DNA of 43,202 nucleotides from Bacteroidota bacterium (GCA_021813585.1 JAKAJV010000047.1:1-43202); one strand, 5' to 3'. Counted from the stretch's first letter, positions 15,439-24,223 are shown. Made by a program: numbers and translations. The notes: generated by a model not told the origin, from the sequence alone.

Positions 15439-16356
15439 ATGATTGAGATAAAAAGCATAACCAAAAGATTCCCTTCAATTACCGCTCTAGATAACGTAAG
15501 TCTTCATATAAAAGAAAAAGAATTTTTCGGATTGCTGGGCCCGAACGGAGCCGGCAAATCAACCTTAATGAATCTGCTTATAGGTTATTTGGATGCAGAC
15601 GAGGGCGAGATATTTGTGGATAAAGAAAAGGTTACCCGCAGCAGCCTGAACGTTAGGAAAAAGATAGGGCTTGTACCACAATCGATTGCACTGTACGACG
15701 ACGTTTCCGCTTATGAAAATCTTCAAATTTTCGGCTCGCTTTACGGGATTAAAAAAAATCTTCTCCGCGCAGTAATTGCGGAAAATTTAAACCGGGTTCA
15801 GCTGTACGAGAGAAGGAAGGAGATAGTAAAGAATTTTTCCGGGGGAATGAAGAGGAGGCTGAATATCGCCGCAAGTCTACTGCACAACCCCAAGGTGCTT
15901 TTATGCGATGAACCGACAGTAGGAGTCGATCCCCAGTCGCGCAACGCAATTTTCGATTACCTGCTTAAGCTTAACGAGGAAGGCAAGACGATTATCTACA
16001 CAACTCATTATATGGAAGAGGCCGAAAGGCTTTGCAGCCGGCTTGCAATTATCGACTTCGGGAAGATAATATCTGCCGGAAGCGTTAGCGAGCTGCTTAA
16101 ACTGCTTCCGTACGAGCAGACAATACTGATAAGCAAGAACAAAGCTACGGCCGGAAAGCTCGATCTTTTTAAGCTGTTCGGCACCCTTATAAACGAGCAG
16201 GAAAATTATGAGCTTAAACCGGACAGCGGCATTAAGCTTTCGGGTTTCTTTAAGGCTCTTGAAGATAATAATATCGATTACGGCTCAATCGATATCAACA
16301 GACCTACGCTTGAAGCGCTGTTCCTTCATTTAACCGGAAGGAGGCTGAGAGATTGA
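15439..16356 (+). CDS. ABC transporter ATP-binding subunit (ABC-2 exporter type)
   Basis: A 305-residue cytoplasmic ATPase that powers the permease encoded next. Walker A GPNGAGKS (34-41), Q-loop Gln81, signature FSGGM (133-137), Walker B KVLLCDEP (152-159) and switch His190 are all present. The C-terminal 90 residues are the extension typical of DrrA/CcmA-like exporters. The substrate is not deducible; related systems export lipids, drugs or polysaccharides. Its stop overlaps the permease TTG start (TTGA). The ATG at 15439 has no strong SD nearby but begins exactly at the conserved N-terminus MIEIKSITKRF. Confidence 0.93.
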   Translation: MIEIKSITKRFPSITALDNVSLHIKEKEFFGLLGPNGAGKSTLMNLLIGYLDADEGEIFVDKEKVTRSSLNVRKKIGLVPQSIALYDDVSAYENLQIFGSLYGIKKNLLRAVIAENLNRVQLYERRKEIVKNFSGGMKRRLNIAASLLHNPKVLLCDEPTVGVDPQSRNAIFDYLLKLNEEGKTIIYTTHYMEEAERLCSRLAIIDFGKIISAGSVSELLKLLPYEQTILISKNKATAGKLDLFKLFGTLINEQENYELKPDSGIKLSGFFKALEDNNIDYGSIDINRPTLEALFLHLTGRRLRD

Positions 16357-17666
16357 AAACAGTACTAAGCTTAATAAAGCGGGACTATATACTTTACTGG
16401 CACGATAAGCCGGCTGTAAGCTTAACCTTTCTTGTACCCATCGTCTTAATCTATCTCTTCGGCTCTATTTTCGGCGGATCGAATAATACGCCCACAGGAA
16501 TTAAGCTTGCCTTTATAAACAACAGCGATTCTAAAATTGCAAAAAAGCTTGAATCGGTTCTGGATACAACAAAAGCTTTCAGACTTGTAAAAAATTACAC
16601 CGATGATAAAGGCAACACAGTTGCCTTCGATACGAATTCGGTTAAGGACTACGTAAAAAAGGGGAATGCCATAGCCGCACTCGTTCTGCCCAAGGATGCA
16701 TTCACCGATACTTCAACTTCCTTTAGAATTAAGTTTTATTACGATCCTAAGAACGAGATGGAAATGCAGGTCGTTGAAGGGCTGCTACAGCAGACCATCA
16801 TGTCCCAGATGCCGAATGTTTTTATGGCAAGCATGCAGCATAAAGCCGAAACTTATCTGGGAATGGATAAGGGCATGAGCTTCAATAGGAAAATTGCTTC
16901 CCTGGTAAGCGAATATTACGGAATTGATACCGCAAAGATATTGAAGTGGACTACATACAATTTTTCCGACTCGGCGATGAGTGACACCTCTAAAAGCAAA
17001 GCGAATTTTTTTAGCGACCTTCTGCAACTGGACAAAGAGCAGGTTGTGGGCAAGGAGATAAACAACCCCAACGCAACCCGTAGCGTAGGCGGCTGGGCTA
17101 TGATGTTTCTTTTGTTTGCTCTTACCGGCTCGTCGACTTCTCTTTTTGACGACAACAAGAGCGGCGTTATTTTAAGGATACTTTCAGCGCCTGTATCCAG
17201 GGTACATATACTTTGGAGTAAATATCTGTACAACATTTCTCTCGGATGCATACAACTGGCGGTGCTTTTTTTAGCCGGCTCTGTCTTCTTCGGTGTAGAT
17301 ATATTTTCAAACGTCTTCAATTTGATTTTAATAATTATTGCCGCAGCAGCAGCAAGCACGGCATTCGGAATGCTTCTGGCATCTATTAGCAAAACCGCAG
17401 CGCAGGCAAACGGTTTGGGTACTTTTTTAATTTTAACAATGAGCGCGGTTGGCGGGGCCTGGTTCCCCACGTTCATCCTTCCCCCGTTTGTGCAGGTTTT
17501 TAGTAAATTCACAATTGTTTATTGGTCTATGGAAGGCTTTCTAGATGTACTCTGGCGCGGCGCAAATACAGCCGAGATCCTTCCATACGTGGGAATATTA
17601 TTGGGGATTGCTGCGGTTGTAAACGTATTTAGTGTTTGGCGCTTTAAGAAAGGAAATTTATTCTGA
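16353..17666 (+). CDS. ABC-2 type transporter permease
   Basis: A 437-residue membrane protein. One TM segment near residues 20-38 (VSLTFLVPIVLIYLFGSIFG) is followed by a large extracytoplasmic domain (about 40-245), then a cluster of five TM helices from about 245 to the end, the usual ABC-2 (YhgE/YadH-like) layout. The motif RILSAPVSRVHILWSKYL in the cytoplasmic loop before the third helix is typical. It starts with TTG, has AGGAGG about 7 nt upstream, and overlaps the ATPase gene by 4 bp, so the two are translationally coupled. Together they form a half-transporter dimer. Substrate unknown. Confidence 0.92.
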   Translation: MKTVLSLIKRDYILYWHDKPAVSLTFLVPIVLIYLFGSIFGGSNNTPTGIKLAFINNSDSKIAKKLESVLDTTKAFRLVKNYTDDKGNTVAFDTNSVKDYVKKGNAIAALVLPKDAFTDTSTSFRIKFYYDPKNEMEMQVVEGLLQQTIMSQMPNVFMASMQHKAETYLGMDKGMSFNRKIASLVSEYYGIDTAKILKWTTYNFSDSAMSDTSKSKANFFSDLLQLDKEQVVGKEINNPNATRSVGGWAMMFLLFALTGSSTSLFDDNKSGVILRILSAPVSRVHILWSKYLYNISLGCIQLAVLFLAGSVFFGVDIFSNVFNLILIIIAAAAASTAFGMLLASISKTAAQANGLGTFLILTMSAVGGAWFPTFILPPFVQVFSKFTIVYWSMEGFLDVLWRGANTAEILPYVGILLGIAAVVNVFSVWRFKKGNLF

Positions 17667-17675
17667 GTAAAAACC

Positions 17676-17773
17676 TAGCGCGGCAAGCCGCAATTAAAAA
17701 TGAAAAATTAAAAATTGAGGACACTTAAAATATCTTGACACAAAAAACAAAAATTTAACTGGCAATACTATAG
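17676..17773 (+). repeat. Dispersed repeat, copy A (98 bp)
   Basis: Nearly identical to 39254-39358 (copy B, 105 bp), same orientation: two substitutions plus 7 extra bases in copy B. It begins TAGC-CGGCAAGCCGCAATT, contains an A-rich core with TATCTTGACA, and ends GGCAATACTATAG. It starts 10 bp after the permease stop. No ORF and no target-site duplication. It holds the first part of a 360-bp gene-free gap (17667-18026). Confidence 0.9.
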
Positions 17774-17782
17774 TGATCAAGC

Positions 17783-17926
17783 TTTGCGCAAAATGGAAAG
17801 AATTTTTTGCAAAGCGAATAGAGCATAGCGCCGGATACTTTTTTCGCTTTGCTCTATGCTTAGTTATTTACTTTTTGGTTCGGCCTGCCTGCAGTAGCCG
17901 AAAGGCTACTTTCGGCAAAGGCAGGC
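17783..17926 (+). other. Dense palindrome/hairpin cluster in gene-free gap (possible structured RNA)
   Basis: Perfect palindrome TTTGCGCAAA (17783-17792). Stem GCAAAGCGAA/TTCGCTTTGC (17809-17818/17843-17852). Stem AGCATAG/CTATGCT (17822-17828/17854-17860) crosses the previous one, so the two are pseudoknot-like or alternative. Two overlapping, mutually exclusive 7-bp stems follow: AGTAGCC-GAAA-GGCTACT (17893-17910) and GCCGAAA/TTTCGGC (17897-17903/17910-17916). Both are enclosed by GCCTGCC/GGCAGGC (17883-17889/17920-17926). No ORF. It lies between the ABC permease and the histidine kinase. Confidence 0.55.
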
Positions 17927-18026
17927 TTTGCTGGGTTATGAAGTAAAAAGATGCTTCTAATTATTTACTGATAATTTACTCAATCGGTTTTTAGCAATAT
18001 ATTCATTTATTAGCGGGAGTGATTAA

Positions 18027-21000
18027 ATGGATTCTGAAGAAGGAAAAGATTTTTCAGCAAGGAATATTATTTTCTCGTTCATCTTTGTTTCCATACTTTT
18101 TGCAGCAGGCGCCTACCTTTACTACAATTATCAGAAGAGCGTTATAAAGAAACGGATTTACAGCGAGCTTTTGGGCATATCCAAGCTAAAGATAAGGGAT
18201 ATTGATCTGTGGCTAAAAGAAAGAGGCAGCGATGCCGACATGCTTTTTTCGAATTCGCGCTTCACATCCGACGTTGAAAGATATATCTCCAATCCCAATA
18301 GCAACAATGCAAAGATTCTGTTTGACTGGCTTAATCCGGTGCGCAGCAACCATGATTACCGGAATATCTTTATTCTGAATCCGGGTGGTAATCTGATTTT
18401 TTCCTTGCGGAAGCCTGAGATAAAGATTAACAGAAGTACGGTTGAAGAAGCCAAGGAAGTACTGAAAAAAAACGACTACAAGCTCGGCGATCTGAAAATT
18501 GATCCGGCGACGAATTCAATTTATATGAACATTTACGTCCCAGTCTCTATTATTTCAGACGGCCGCGCAAAGCCGCTGGGCACTGTGGTATTAAGAATAA
18601 ATCCTTACGATTCATTTTACCCGGTTATTGAGCAATGGCCGCTGCCCAGCAGGTCTGCCGAAACATTCATCGTAAGAAAAGAAGGGAACGATATTCTCTT
18701 TCTGTCTCAATTAAGATTTAAGAAAGATGCTGCCCTTAAGTTTAAGCTGCCTGCCGATAAAGTAAATTTACCGGCCGGAGTAGCCGTAAGCGGATACAAG
18801 GGAATTTATGAAGGCCTGGACTATAGGGATATTCCCGTCTTGACTGATATAAGGGAAATTCCCGGCACCGGGTGGTTTATGATAGCGAAGATAGACCGTT
18901 CCGAAGCATTCTCTTCCATTTACCATGAGGCTTGGATTGCCGCTATCCTCGCCGCCTTCTTTATCGCGGCTTCTGCAATTATATTTTATTTTTTCTGGAG
19001 GACGCAGAAGGATAAGTTCTATAAGCAGCATTATAACGAGCTGCTGGAACGTCAGAAGGTTCAGAAGCGGCTGGATATTGTTATACGGAATGCCAACGAT
19101 ATTTTTATCCTTCTTGACGAAAGCAGAAATATAATAGATGTGAATGAAACAGCGGTTAGAAACTACGGCTATTCTAGAGAAGAGTTTTTGAAACTTAAAG
19201 CCGACGACTTAAGAGCGCCGGCTTATAAAGATTCGCTTCCGGAATTTTTTAACCGGCTGGAAAAAGAGAAAAAAATTTTATTCGAGACATATCATATCCG
19301 TAAGAACGGTGAGATATTTCCCGTGGAGATAGGCGTTGCAGTAGCGGAATATAATTCCGGCAAGGTAATACAGTCGATAATACGCGACATTACCGAAAGG
19401 AAAAATTTTGAAAACCGGCTGGTGAAGTTTGCACAAATTTATGCCGTGCTTAGCAACATAAACCAGCTTATTGTCAGGACGAAAGATAAATCCAAAATAC
19501 TCAAAGAAGCCTGCGAAATTGCAGTAAGAGACGGCGGCCTAAGAATGGCGTGGATAGGAATTATAGACGGCGAAGGCAATCTAGTTGTTCAATCAAGCTC
19601 CGGCTTCGTTGCGGATTATCTTGATAATGTGAATATCAATCTTAAAGATTCTGTAAGCAGCAGCGGGCCCTGCGGCAGGTGTGCCTTAACCGGCGTTCAT
19701 CAAATTGCCAACGATATTGAGAACGATGCATCTATGAAAATCTGGAGAGAGAATGCGCTGAAAAATAAATATCTTTCTTCAGCCTCGTTCCCTATATTCG
19801 AAGATTCCGGAATCATCGCCACATTTAATCTTTATTCCGATCAAAAAAATTATTTCAATACGGAAAACCTTAGACTGATAGATGAAATGGCTTCGGATAT
19901 TTCCTTTGCGATGAGCTTTATCTGCAACGAACAAAAAAGGGAGAAAGCGGAACAAGAGACAGAATACACAATGCAGCTTTTCAAAGCACTCTTCGAAGTA
20001 AGCCCGGTACCAACTGTTCTTGTAAGGCTAAACGGTTTTAACTTCATGGAAGTTAGCGATGCCTTTACGGAATTATTTGGATACTCAAAGGAAGAGCTGG
20101 GCAAATTTAATTTTATAGAGAATCCCATATGGGAAAATTCAAAAGAAATTAAATTGAGGATAGATGAGCTGGCCAGGCATAAAACGATCCGCAATTATGA
20201 GTTTAACTTTCGAACTAAAGCAGGCGGTAAAGGCGTAGGCTTACTTTACGCGGAAATAATCGAATTACATGAAGATAAGTTTATCTTATCGAAATCAATA
20301 GACATAACAGACAGGAAGAAAGCCGAGGAAGCTCTAAGCCAGAGCCAGAAGCGTTATAAGGAGTTGTTTGAGAGCAACCCTAACCCGATGTGGGTTTATG
20401 AAACCGAGAGCCTGAAATTTGTTGATGTAAATAAGGTGGCAACCTTACACTATGGATATAGTAAGGAAGAATTTCTATCCATGACTCTAAGGGATATTCG
20501 ACCCAAGGAAGATATAAGGGATTTAGAAGAAAATATCAGATCGTCCACTGATGAAGTTCAGGATTCCGGAATTTGGCGGCACAAAAAAAAGAACGGCGAA
20601 ATAATCTTCGTGGAAATAAAATCGAATGCGCTTTATTTAAAAGAATACGGCGGCTGCCGCATTGTGCTGGCAAACGATGTTACGGAAAGAGTAAAGGCTA
20701 GGGAAGCTGTCCAGAATGCGGAAAAAAGATTTAGGAACACACTGGACAATATGATGGAAGGCTGTCAGATAATAGGCTTTGACTGGCGCTACCTTTATCT
20801 TAACGATGTTGCAGCAAATCAGGGGCACTTTCCAAAGGAACATCTGTTGGGTAAAACAATGACAGAAATGTATCCCGGTATTGAAAATACTTCTATGTTC
20901 GAATCGCTCAGCCGGTGCATGAAAGGAAGAATTCCCATTAATATGGAAAACGAATTTGCCTACCCGGAGGGAACCAAGAACTGGTTCAACCTGCGGATGG

Positions 21001-21803
21001 AGCCTGTGCCAGAAGGAGTTTTTATTCTTTCCGAAGACATTACCCGTAATAAATTAAATGAAGAGGAACTGAAGAAGTACAGGGAACAGCTTGAACAGAT
21101 GGTTGCTACGCGGACAGAACAGCTTGAGGCTGCCAACAAGGAGCTTGAATCTTTTTCATATTCGGTCTCGCACGACCTTCGTGCACCTCTCCGGGCAATC
21201 GACGGGTTCTCAAAGATGATCCTTGAATCCTATAAGGATAAGCTGGATTCCACCGGCGTGCGCTGGCTGGATATTGTCCGCAAGAACTCGCAGCAAATGG
21301 GTCAGCTTATCGACGATCTTCTTCAATTCTCAAGGACGGGGCGCAAGGAAGTTTCCCCTGTCTCAATAGATATGAATGAGCTGTTCGCCTGGTCTTATAA
21401 CGAGCTGACAGTTGATCTTCAAGACAGGAAGATAAATTTTTCAATTGATGAATTGCCGAAAATTAAGGCGGACTATCCTTTGATAAAGCAGGTGGTAATA
21501 AATCTGCTTTCTAATGCAATTAAATTTACCAGGAATAAAGAAACTGCGGAAATTAAGGTAGGCAGCTTTAATAATGGTGTTGATGTTGTCTTTTATGTTC
21601 AAGACAACGGTGCGGGCTTCGATATGGCATATAAAGATAAGCTGTTCGGTGTGTTCCAAAGGCTGCATCGCACAGATGAGTTTGAAGGCACGGGAGTGGG
21701 GCTGGCCTTAGTGAACAGGATAGTAGCTAAACATTACGGCAAAGTTTGGGCAGATTCGAAAATTGGCGAAGGCGCAGCTTTTTATTTTTCATTACCGGCT
21801 TAA
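18027..21803 (+). CDS. Membrane sensor histidine kinase with four PAS and one GAF domain
   Basis: A 1258-residue protein. TM1 about 13-31, an extracytoplasmic sensor region about 35-300, and TM2 about 302-323. Then PAS (about 347-460), GAF (about 468-630), PAS (about 650-765), PAS (about 776-890), PAS (about 900-1010), a short coiled coil (EQLEQMVATRTEQLEAANKE), HisKA with phospho-acceptor His1049 (SVSHDLRAPLRAIDG), and HATPase_c with N box Asn1159/Asn1163, DNGAGFD at 1193 and GTGVGLALV. It should autophosphorylate in response to several inputs and pass phosphate on. It has no fused receiver; the single-domain receiver 54 bp downstream is the likely partner. SD GGGAG precedes the ATG. Ligands are unknown. 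Confidence 0.93.
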   Translation: MDSEEGKDFSARNIIFSFIFVSILFAAGAYLYYNYQKSVIKKRIYSELLGISKLKIRDIDLWLKERGSDADMLFSNSRFTSDVERYISNPNSNNAKILFDWLNPVRSNHDYRNIFILNPGGNLIFSLRKPEIKINRSTVEEAKEVLKKNDYKLGDLKIDPATNSIYMNIYVPVSIISDGRAKPLGTVVLRINPYDSFYPVIEQWPLPSRSAETFIVRKEGNDILFLSQLRFKKDAALKFKLPADKVNLPAGVAVSGYKGIYEGLDYRDIPVLTDIREIPGTGWFMIAKIDRSEAFSSIYHEAWIAAILAAFFIAASAIIFYFFWRTQKDKFYKQHYNELLERQKVQKRLDIVIRNANDIFILLDESRNIIDVNETAVRNYGYSREEFLKLKADDLRAPAYKDSLPEFFNRLEKEKKILFETYHIRKNGEIFPVEIGVAVAEYNSGKVIQSIIRDITERKNFENRLVKFAQIYAVLSNINQLIVRTKDKSKILKEACEIAVRDGGLRMAWIGIIDGEGNLVVQSSSGFVADYLDNVNINLKDSVSSSGPCGRCALTGVHQIANDIENDASMKIWRENALKNKYLSSASFPIFEDSGIIATFNLYSDQKNYFNTENLRLIDEMASDISFAMSFICNEQKREKAEQETEYTMQLFKALFEVSPVPTVLVRLNGFNFMEVSDAFTELFGYSKEELGKFNFIENPIWENSKEIKLRIDELARHKTIRNYEFNFRTKAGGKGVGLLYAEIIELHEDKFILSKSIDITDRKKAEEALSQSQKRYKELFESNPNPMWVYETESLKFVDVNKVATLHYGYSKEEFLSMTLRDIRPKEDIRDLEENIRSSTDEVQDSGIWRHKKKNGEIIFVEIKSNALYLKEYGGCRIVLANDVTERVKAREAVQNAEKRFRNTLDNMMEGCQIIGFDWRYLYLNDVAANQGHFPKEHLLGKTMTEMYPGIENTSMFESLSRCMKGRIPINMENEFAYPEGTKNWFNLRMEPVPEGVFILSEDITRNKLNEEELKKYREQLEQMVATRTEQLEAANKELESFSYSVSHDLRAPLRAIDGFSKMILESYKDKLDSTGVRWLDIVRKNSQQMGQLIDDLLQFSRTGRKEVSPVSIDMNELFAWSYNELTVDLQDRKINFSIDELPKIKADYPLIKQVVINLLSNAIKFTRNKETAEIKVGSFNNGVDVVFYVQDNGAGFDMAYKDKLFGVFQRLHRTDEFEGTGVGLALVNRIVAKHYGKVWADSKIGEGAAFYFSLPA

Positions 21804-21857
21804 CTTTATTGCGGAGATTTATAATAAAAAAAATTACAAAATAAGATGGAGGGACAA

Positions 21858-22298
21858 ATGGACTACAGCGAAGTGGAAATACTGCTGGTTGAAGATAATC
21901 CTTACGATGTGGAGATGACTATAAATTCATTGCAGCAGCATAAAATATCCAATAAGATATTTGTTACAAGAGACGGCGCTGAGGCGCTGGACTTTATTTT
22001 TGCAAGAGGAGAATACTCCGGCAGGGATGTTTCCGCGAAGCCCAGGGTAATACTACTTGATTTGAAGCTGCCCAAGAAAAACGGATTGGAAGTTCTGCGG
22101 GAAATTAGAAGCGACGAATCCACAAAACAAATTCCTGTTGTCATTCTTACCTCTTCGCAGGAGGAATCGGATATTGTTGAAAGCTACAAGCTGGGCGTTA
22201 ACAGCTACATAGTAAAGCCGGTGGATTTTGAAAATTTTACTAAGGCAATCTCTAATATCGGTCTTTACTGGCTTATACTTAATAAGCCGCCGCTGTAG
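21858..22298 (+). CDS. Stand-alone response regulator receiver (Rcp1-like)
   Basis: A 146-residue CheY-fold receiver with no output domain, resembling the Rcp1-type regulators found next to PAS/phytochrome kinases. Acidic pocket in VEDNPYDVEM, phospho-acceptor Asp68 (VILLDLKLPKKNG), Thr in VVILTSS, and Lys in YIVKPVDF. An in-frame ATG at 21846 exists, but it overlaps GGAGGG (21848-21853), which is the SD of the ATG at 21858, so the later start is chosen. It is the likely phosphate acceptor of the preceding kinase; it must act by protein-protein contact or phosphotransfer. The downstream target is not visible. Confidence 0.9.
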   Translation: MDYSEVEILLVEDNPYDVEMTINSLQQHKISNKIFVTRDGAEALDFIFARGEYSGRDVSAKPRVILLDLKLPKKNGLEVLREIRSDESTKQIPVVILTSSQEESDIVESYKLGVNSYIVKPVDFENFTKAISNIGLYWLILNKPPL

Positions 22299-22322
22299 CC
22301 TTCAGGCTCTTAAAAAAGAAAA

Positions 22323-22351
22323 AGCGTTGAAGTTTTATCTTTGACGCTAAG
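22323..22351 (+). terminator. Weak hairpin after the response regulator
   Basis: GCGTTGAAG pairs with CTTTGACGC (9 bp with two wobbles, short loop), then a T-rich stretch follows after about 10 nt. A weak terminator candidate within the 113-bp gap before the nucleotidase. Confidence 0.3.
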
Positions 22352-22411
22352 GCTTCATTTAATATTTTTGGCTTGTTTTAATTATTCTAAAAATCTTTCT
22401 CCGGAATTAAA

Positions 22412-24223
22412 ATGACTTACTCCATACTCAGGCGTTCTTTTACACTTTCCTTGATGATTTGCACTCTCGTAATTTTTGCAATTCATGCGCAGACGGTTAA
22501 GCTGAAGATTATTGAAACCAGCGATGTACACGGCTCGTTGTTCCCGTTTGATTTTATTAATAATAAGGAAATAAATACTTCGCTTGCGCAGATTTATACA
22601 TACGTAAAAGAGCAGCGTGCAGAAAAGGATCAGAAAGTTGTTCTGCTTGACGACGGCGATATACTGCAGGGCCAGCCCGTGGTTTATTATTATAATTTCG
22701 ACTTGCCTGTCCGGCAGGCAGGAAAGACAAACGTCCCCCACATCTGCTCGCTGGTTATGAACTATATGAAATACGATGCCGGAACCGTAGGCAACCACGA
22801 TATCGAGCCCGGCCATCCGGTTTACGATAAGATAAGAAAGGAATTTAACTTTCCCTGGCTTGCGGCTAATGCGGTAATTGCCCGCTCAGAAAAGAATAAA
22901 ACCGGAGGTGAGCCTTACTTTAAGCCTTATACAATTATTAAGAGAGACAAAATAAAAATTGCTGTTCTAGGCATGGTTACTCCCGCCATTCCCAATTGGC
23001 TGCCTAAAGATATCTGGAAAGGAATTATTTTTAAGGATATGGTTGAAACTGCCGAGCGGTGGATAAAAATTATTAAAGCTAAAGAAAAGCCCGACCTGAT
23101 TGTGGGACTATTCCATTCCGGTGCGGAGGATGAAGGCAAGGCGTACGATGAAGGCAGGCGCGAAATTGAAAATGCCAGCAGGCTTGTAGCCGAACATGTA
23201 GCAGGCTTTGATATAGTTTTTGCCGGACACGACCACAAAGTCTGGAATATTTCTGTTAAGAACAGCAAAGGTAAAGATGTCCTTATCTTAGATCCTGCAA
23301 ATGCCGCAAGGCATGCGGCCGTTGCAGAAGTTGTAATGAACTACAATAAGACTACGCATTCCTGGGATAAAGAAATAAAAGGTTCTATAGTAGACAGCAA
23401 GAACTACAAGCCGGACGAAGATTATATGAAAAGGTTCGAGCCCGTAATTGAGGAAGTTAAAAATTACGTCTCCAAACCGATAGGAACCTTTACAAAAACA
23501 ATTTCTTCACGCCAGTCTATCTTCGGCAATTCCGCCTTTGTCGATCTTATACAAAGAGTCCAGCTCGATGTTACTCATGCCGACGTTTCATTCGCATCTC
23601 CTCTGTCGTTCAATGCGGAAATTAAAAAGGGAACGGTTTACGTCAGGGACATGTTTAATCTATATAAATATGAAAATCTTCTTTACACAATGGAATTGAC
23701 CGGCAAGGAAATTAAAGATTACCTGGAATACTCATACGGCAACTGGTTTAATACGATGAAGGATGCAAATGATCATCTCTTAAAATTTACCACAGACGGC
23801 AATGGCAATATTTTAGAGGTTAACGGCAGGCCTGCTCTTGCGGCTTCGTATTATAATTTCTCTTCTGCTGCAGGGATTAATTACACTGTGGATGTATCCA
23901 AACCTGCGGGGAGCCGGATAACGATAACCTCATTTTCAAACGGCAAGCCGTTTGAGTTAAACAAAAGATATACTGTTGCGGTAAATTCCTATCAGGGCAA
24001 CGGCGGCGGCGGCCACTTAACCGAAGGTGCAAAAATCCCGCAGAAAGACCTAGCCGGCAGGGTTATCCGTTCTACACAAAAAGACGTACGCTTTTATTTG
24101 ATGAAATGGATAGAGCAGAAAAAAACCGTAACACCGGAGGCTTTGAGTAACTGGAAAGTAGTGCCGCATGACTGGTGGGAAAAAGGGAGAATTAAAGACA
24201 GTAAGATTTTATTCGAACAATAA
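22412..24223 (+). CDS. Exported 5'-nucleotidase / 2',3'-cyclic phosphodiesterase (UshA family)
   Basis: A 603-residue protein with a signal peptide (1-26, ending FAIHA). The N-terminal metallophosphoesterase domain shows IETSDVHGS (Asp38, His40), LLDDGDILQG (Asp83), VGNHDIE (Asn128, His129), LFHSGAEDEG and FAGHDHK, a full dimetal site. The C-terminal 5'-nucleotidase domain starts near residue 360 (SAFVDLIQRVQ, YKYENLLYTMELTG, NSYQGNGGGGHL). It dephosphorylates nucleotides outside the cytoplasm for scavenging. Residues 98-104 (LPVRQAG) are encoded by a palindromic repeat that appears inserted in frame between two metal motifs. It is followed by hemL on the same strand. Confidence 0.9.
   Translation: MTYSILRRSFTLSLMICTLVIFAIHAQTVKLKIIETSDVHGSLFPFDFINNKEINTSLAQIYTYVKEQRAEKDQKVVLLDDGDILQGQPVVYYYNFDLPVRQAGKTNVPHICSLVMNYMKYDAGTVGNHDIEPGHPVYDKIRKEFNFPWLAANAVIARSEKNKTGGEPYFKPYTIIKRDKIKIAVLGMVTPAIPNWLPKDIWKGIIFKDMVETAERWIKIIKAKEKPDLIVGLFHSGAEDEGKAYDEGRREIENASRLVAEHVAGFDIVFAGHDHKVWNISVKNSKGKDVLILDPANAARHAAVAEVVMNYNKTTHSWDKEIKGSIVDSKNYKPDEDYMKRFEPVIEEVKNYVSKPIGTFTKTISSRQSIFGNSAFVDLIQRVQLDVTHADVSFASPLSFNAEIKKGTVYVRDMFNLYKYENLLYTMELTGKEIKDYLEYSYGNWFNTMKDANDHLLKFTTDGNGNILEVNGRPALAASYYNFSSAAGINYTVDVSKPAGSRITITSFSNGKPFELNKRYTVAVNSYQGNGGGGHLTEGAKIPQKDLAGRVIRSTQKDVRFYLMKWIEQKKTVTPEALSNWKVVPHDWWEKGRIKDSKILFEQ
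22703..22723 (+). repeat. Palindromic repeat translated inside the 5'-nucleotidase gene
   Basis: TGCCTG-TCCGG-CAGGCA (22704-22720) is a near-perfect palindrome in the coding frame giving LPVRQAG. The neighbouring protein sequence (VVYYYNF ... TNVPHICSLVMNYM) reads smoothly without it. Related GCCTGCC/GGCAGGC arms flank the intergenic hairpin at 17883-17926. Confidence 0.65.

Noticed and set aside
17718-17773. Sigma-70 promoter inside the dispersed repeat (TTGACA ... TACTAT)
   Set aside because: The spacing between TTGACA and TACTAT is 25 bp, too long for a standard promoter; noted only as a feature of the repeat.
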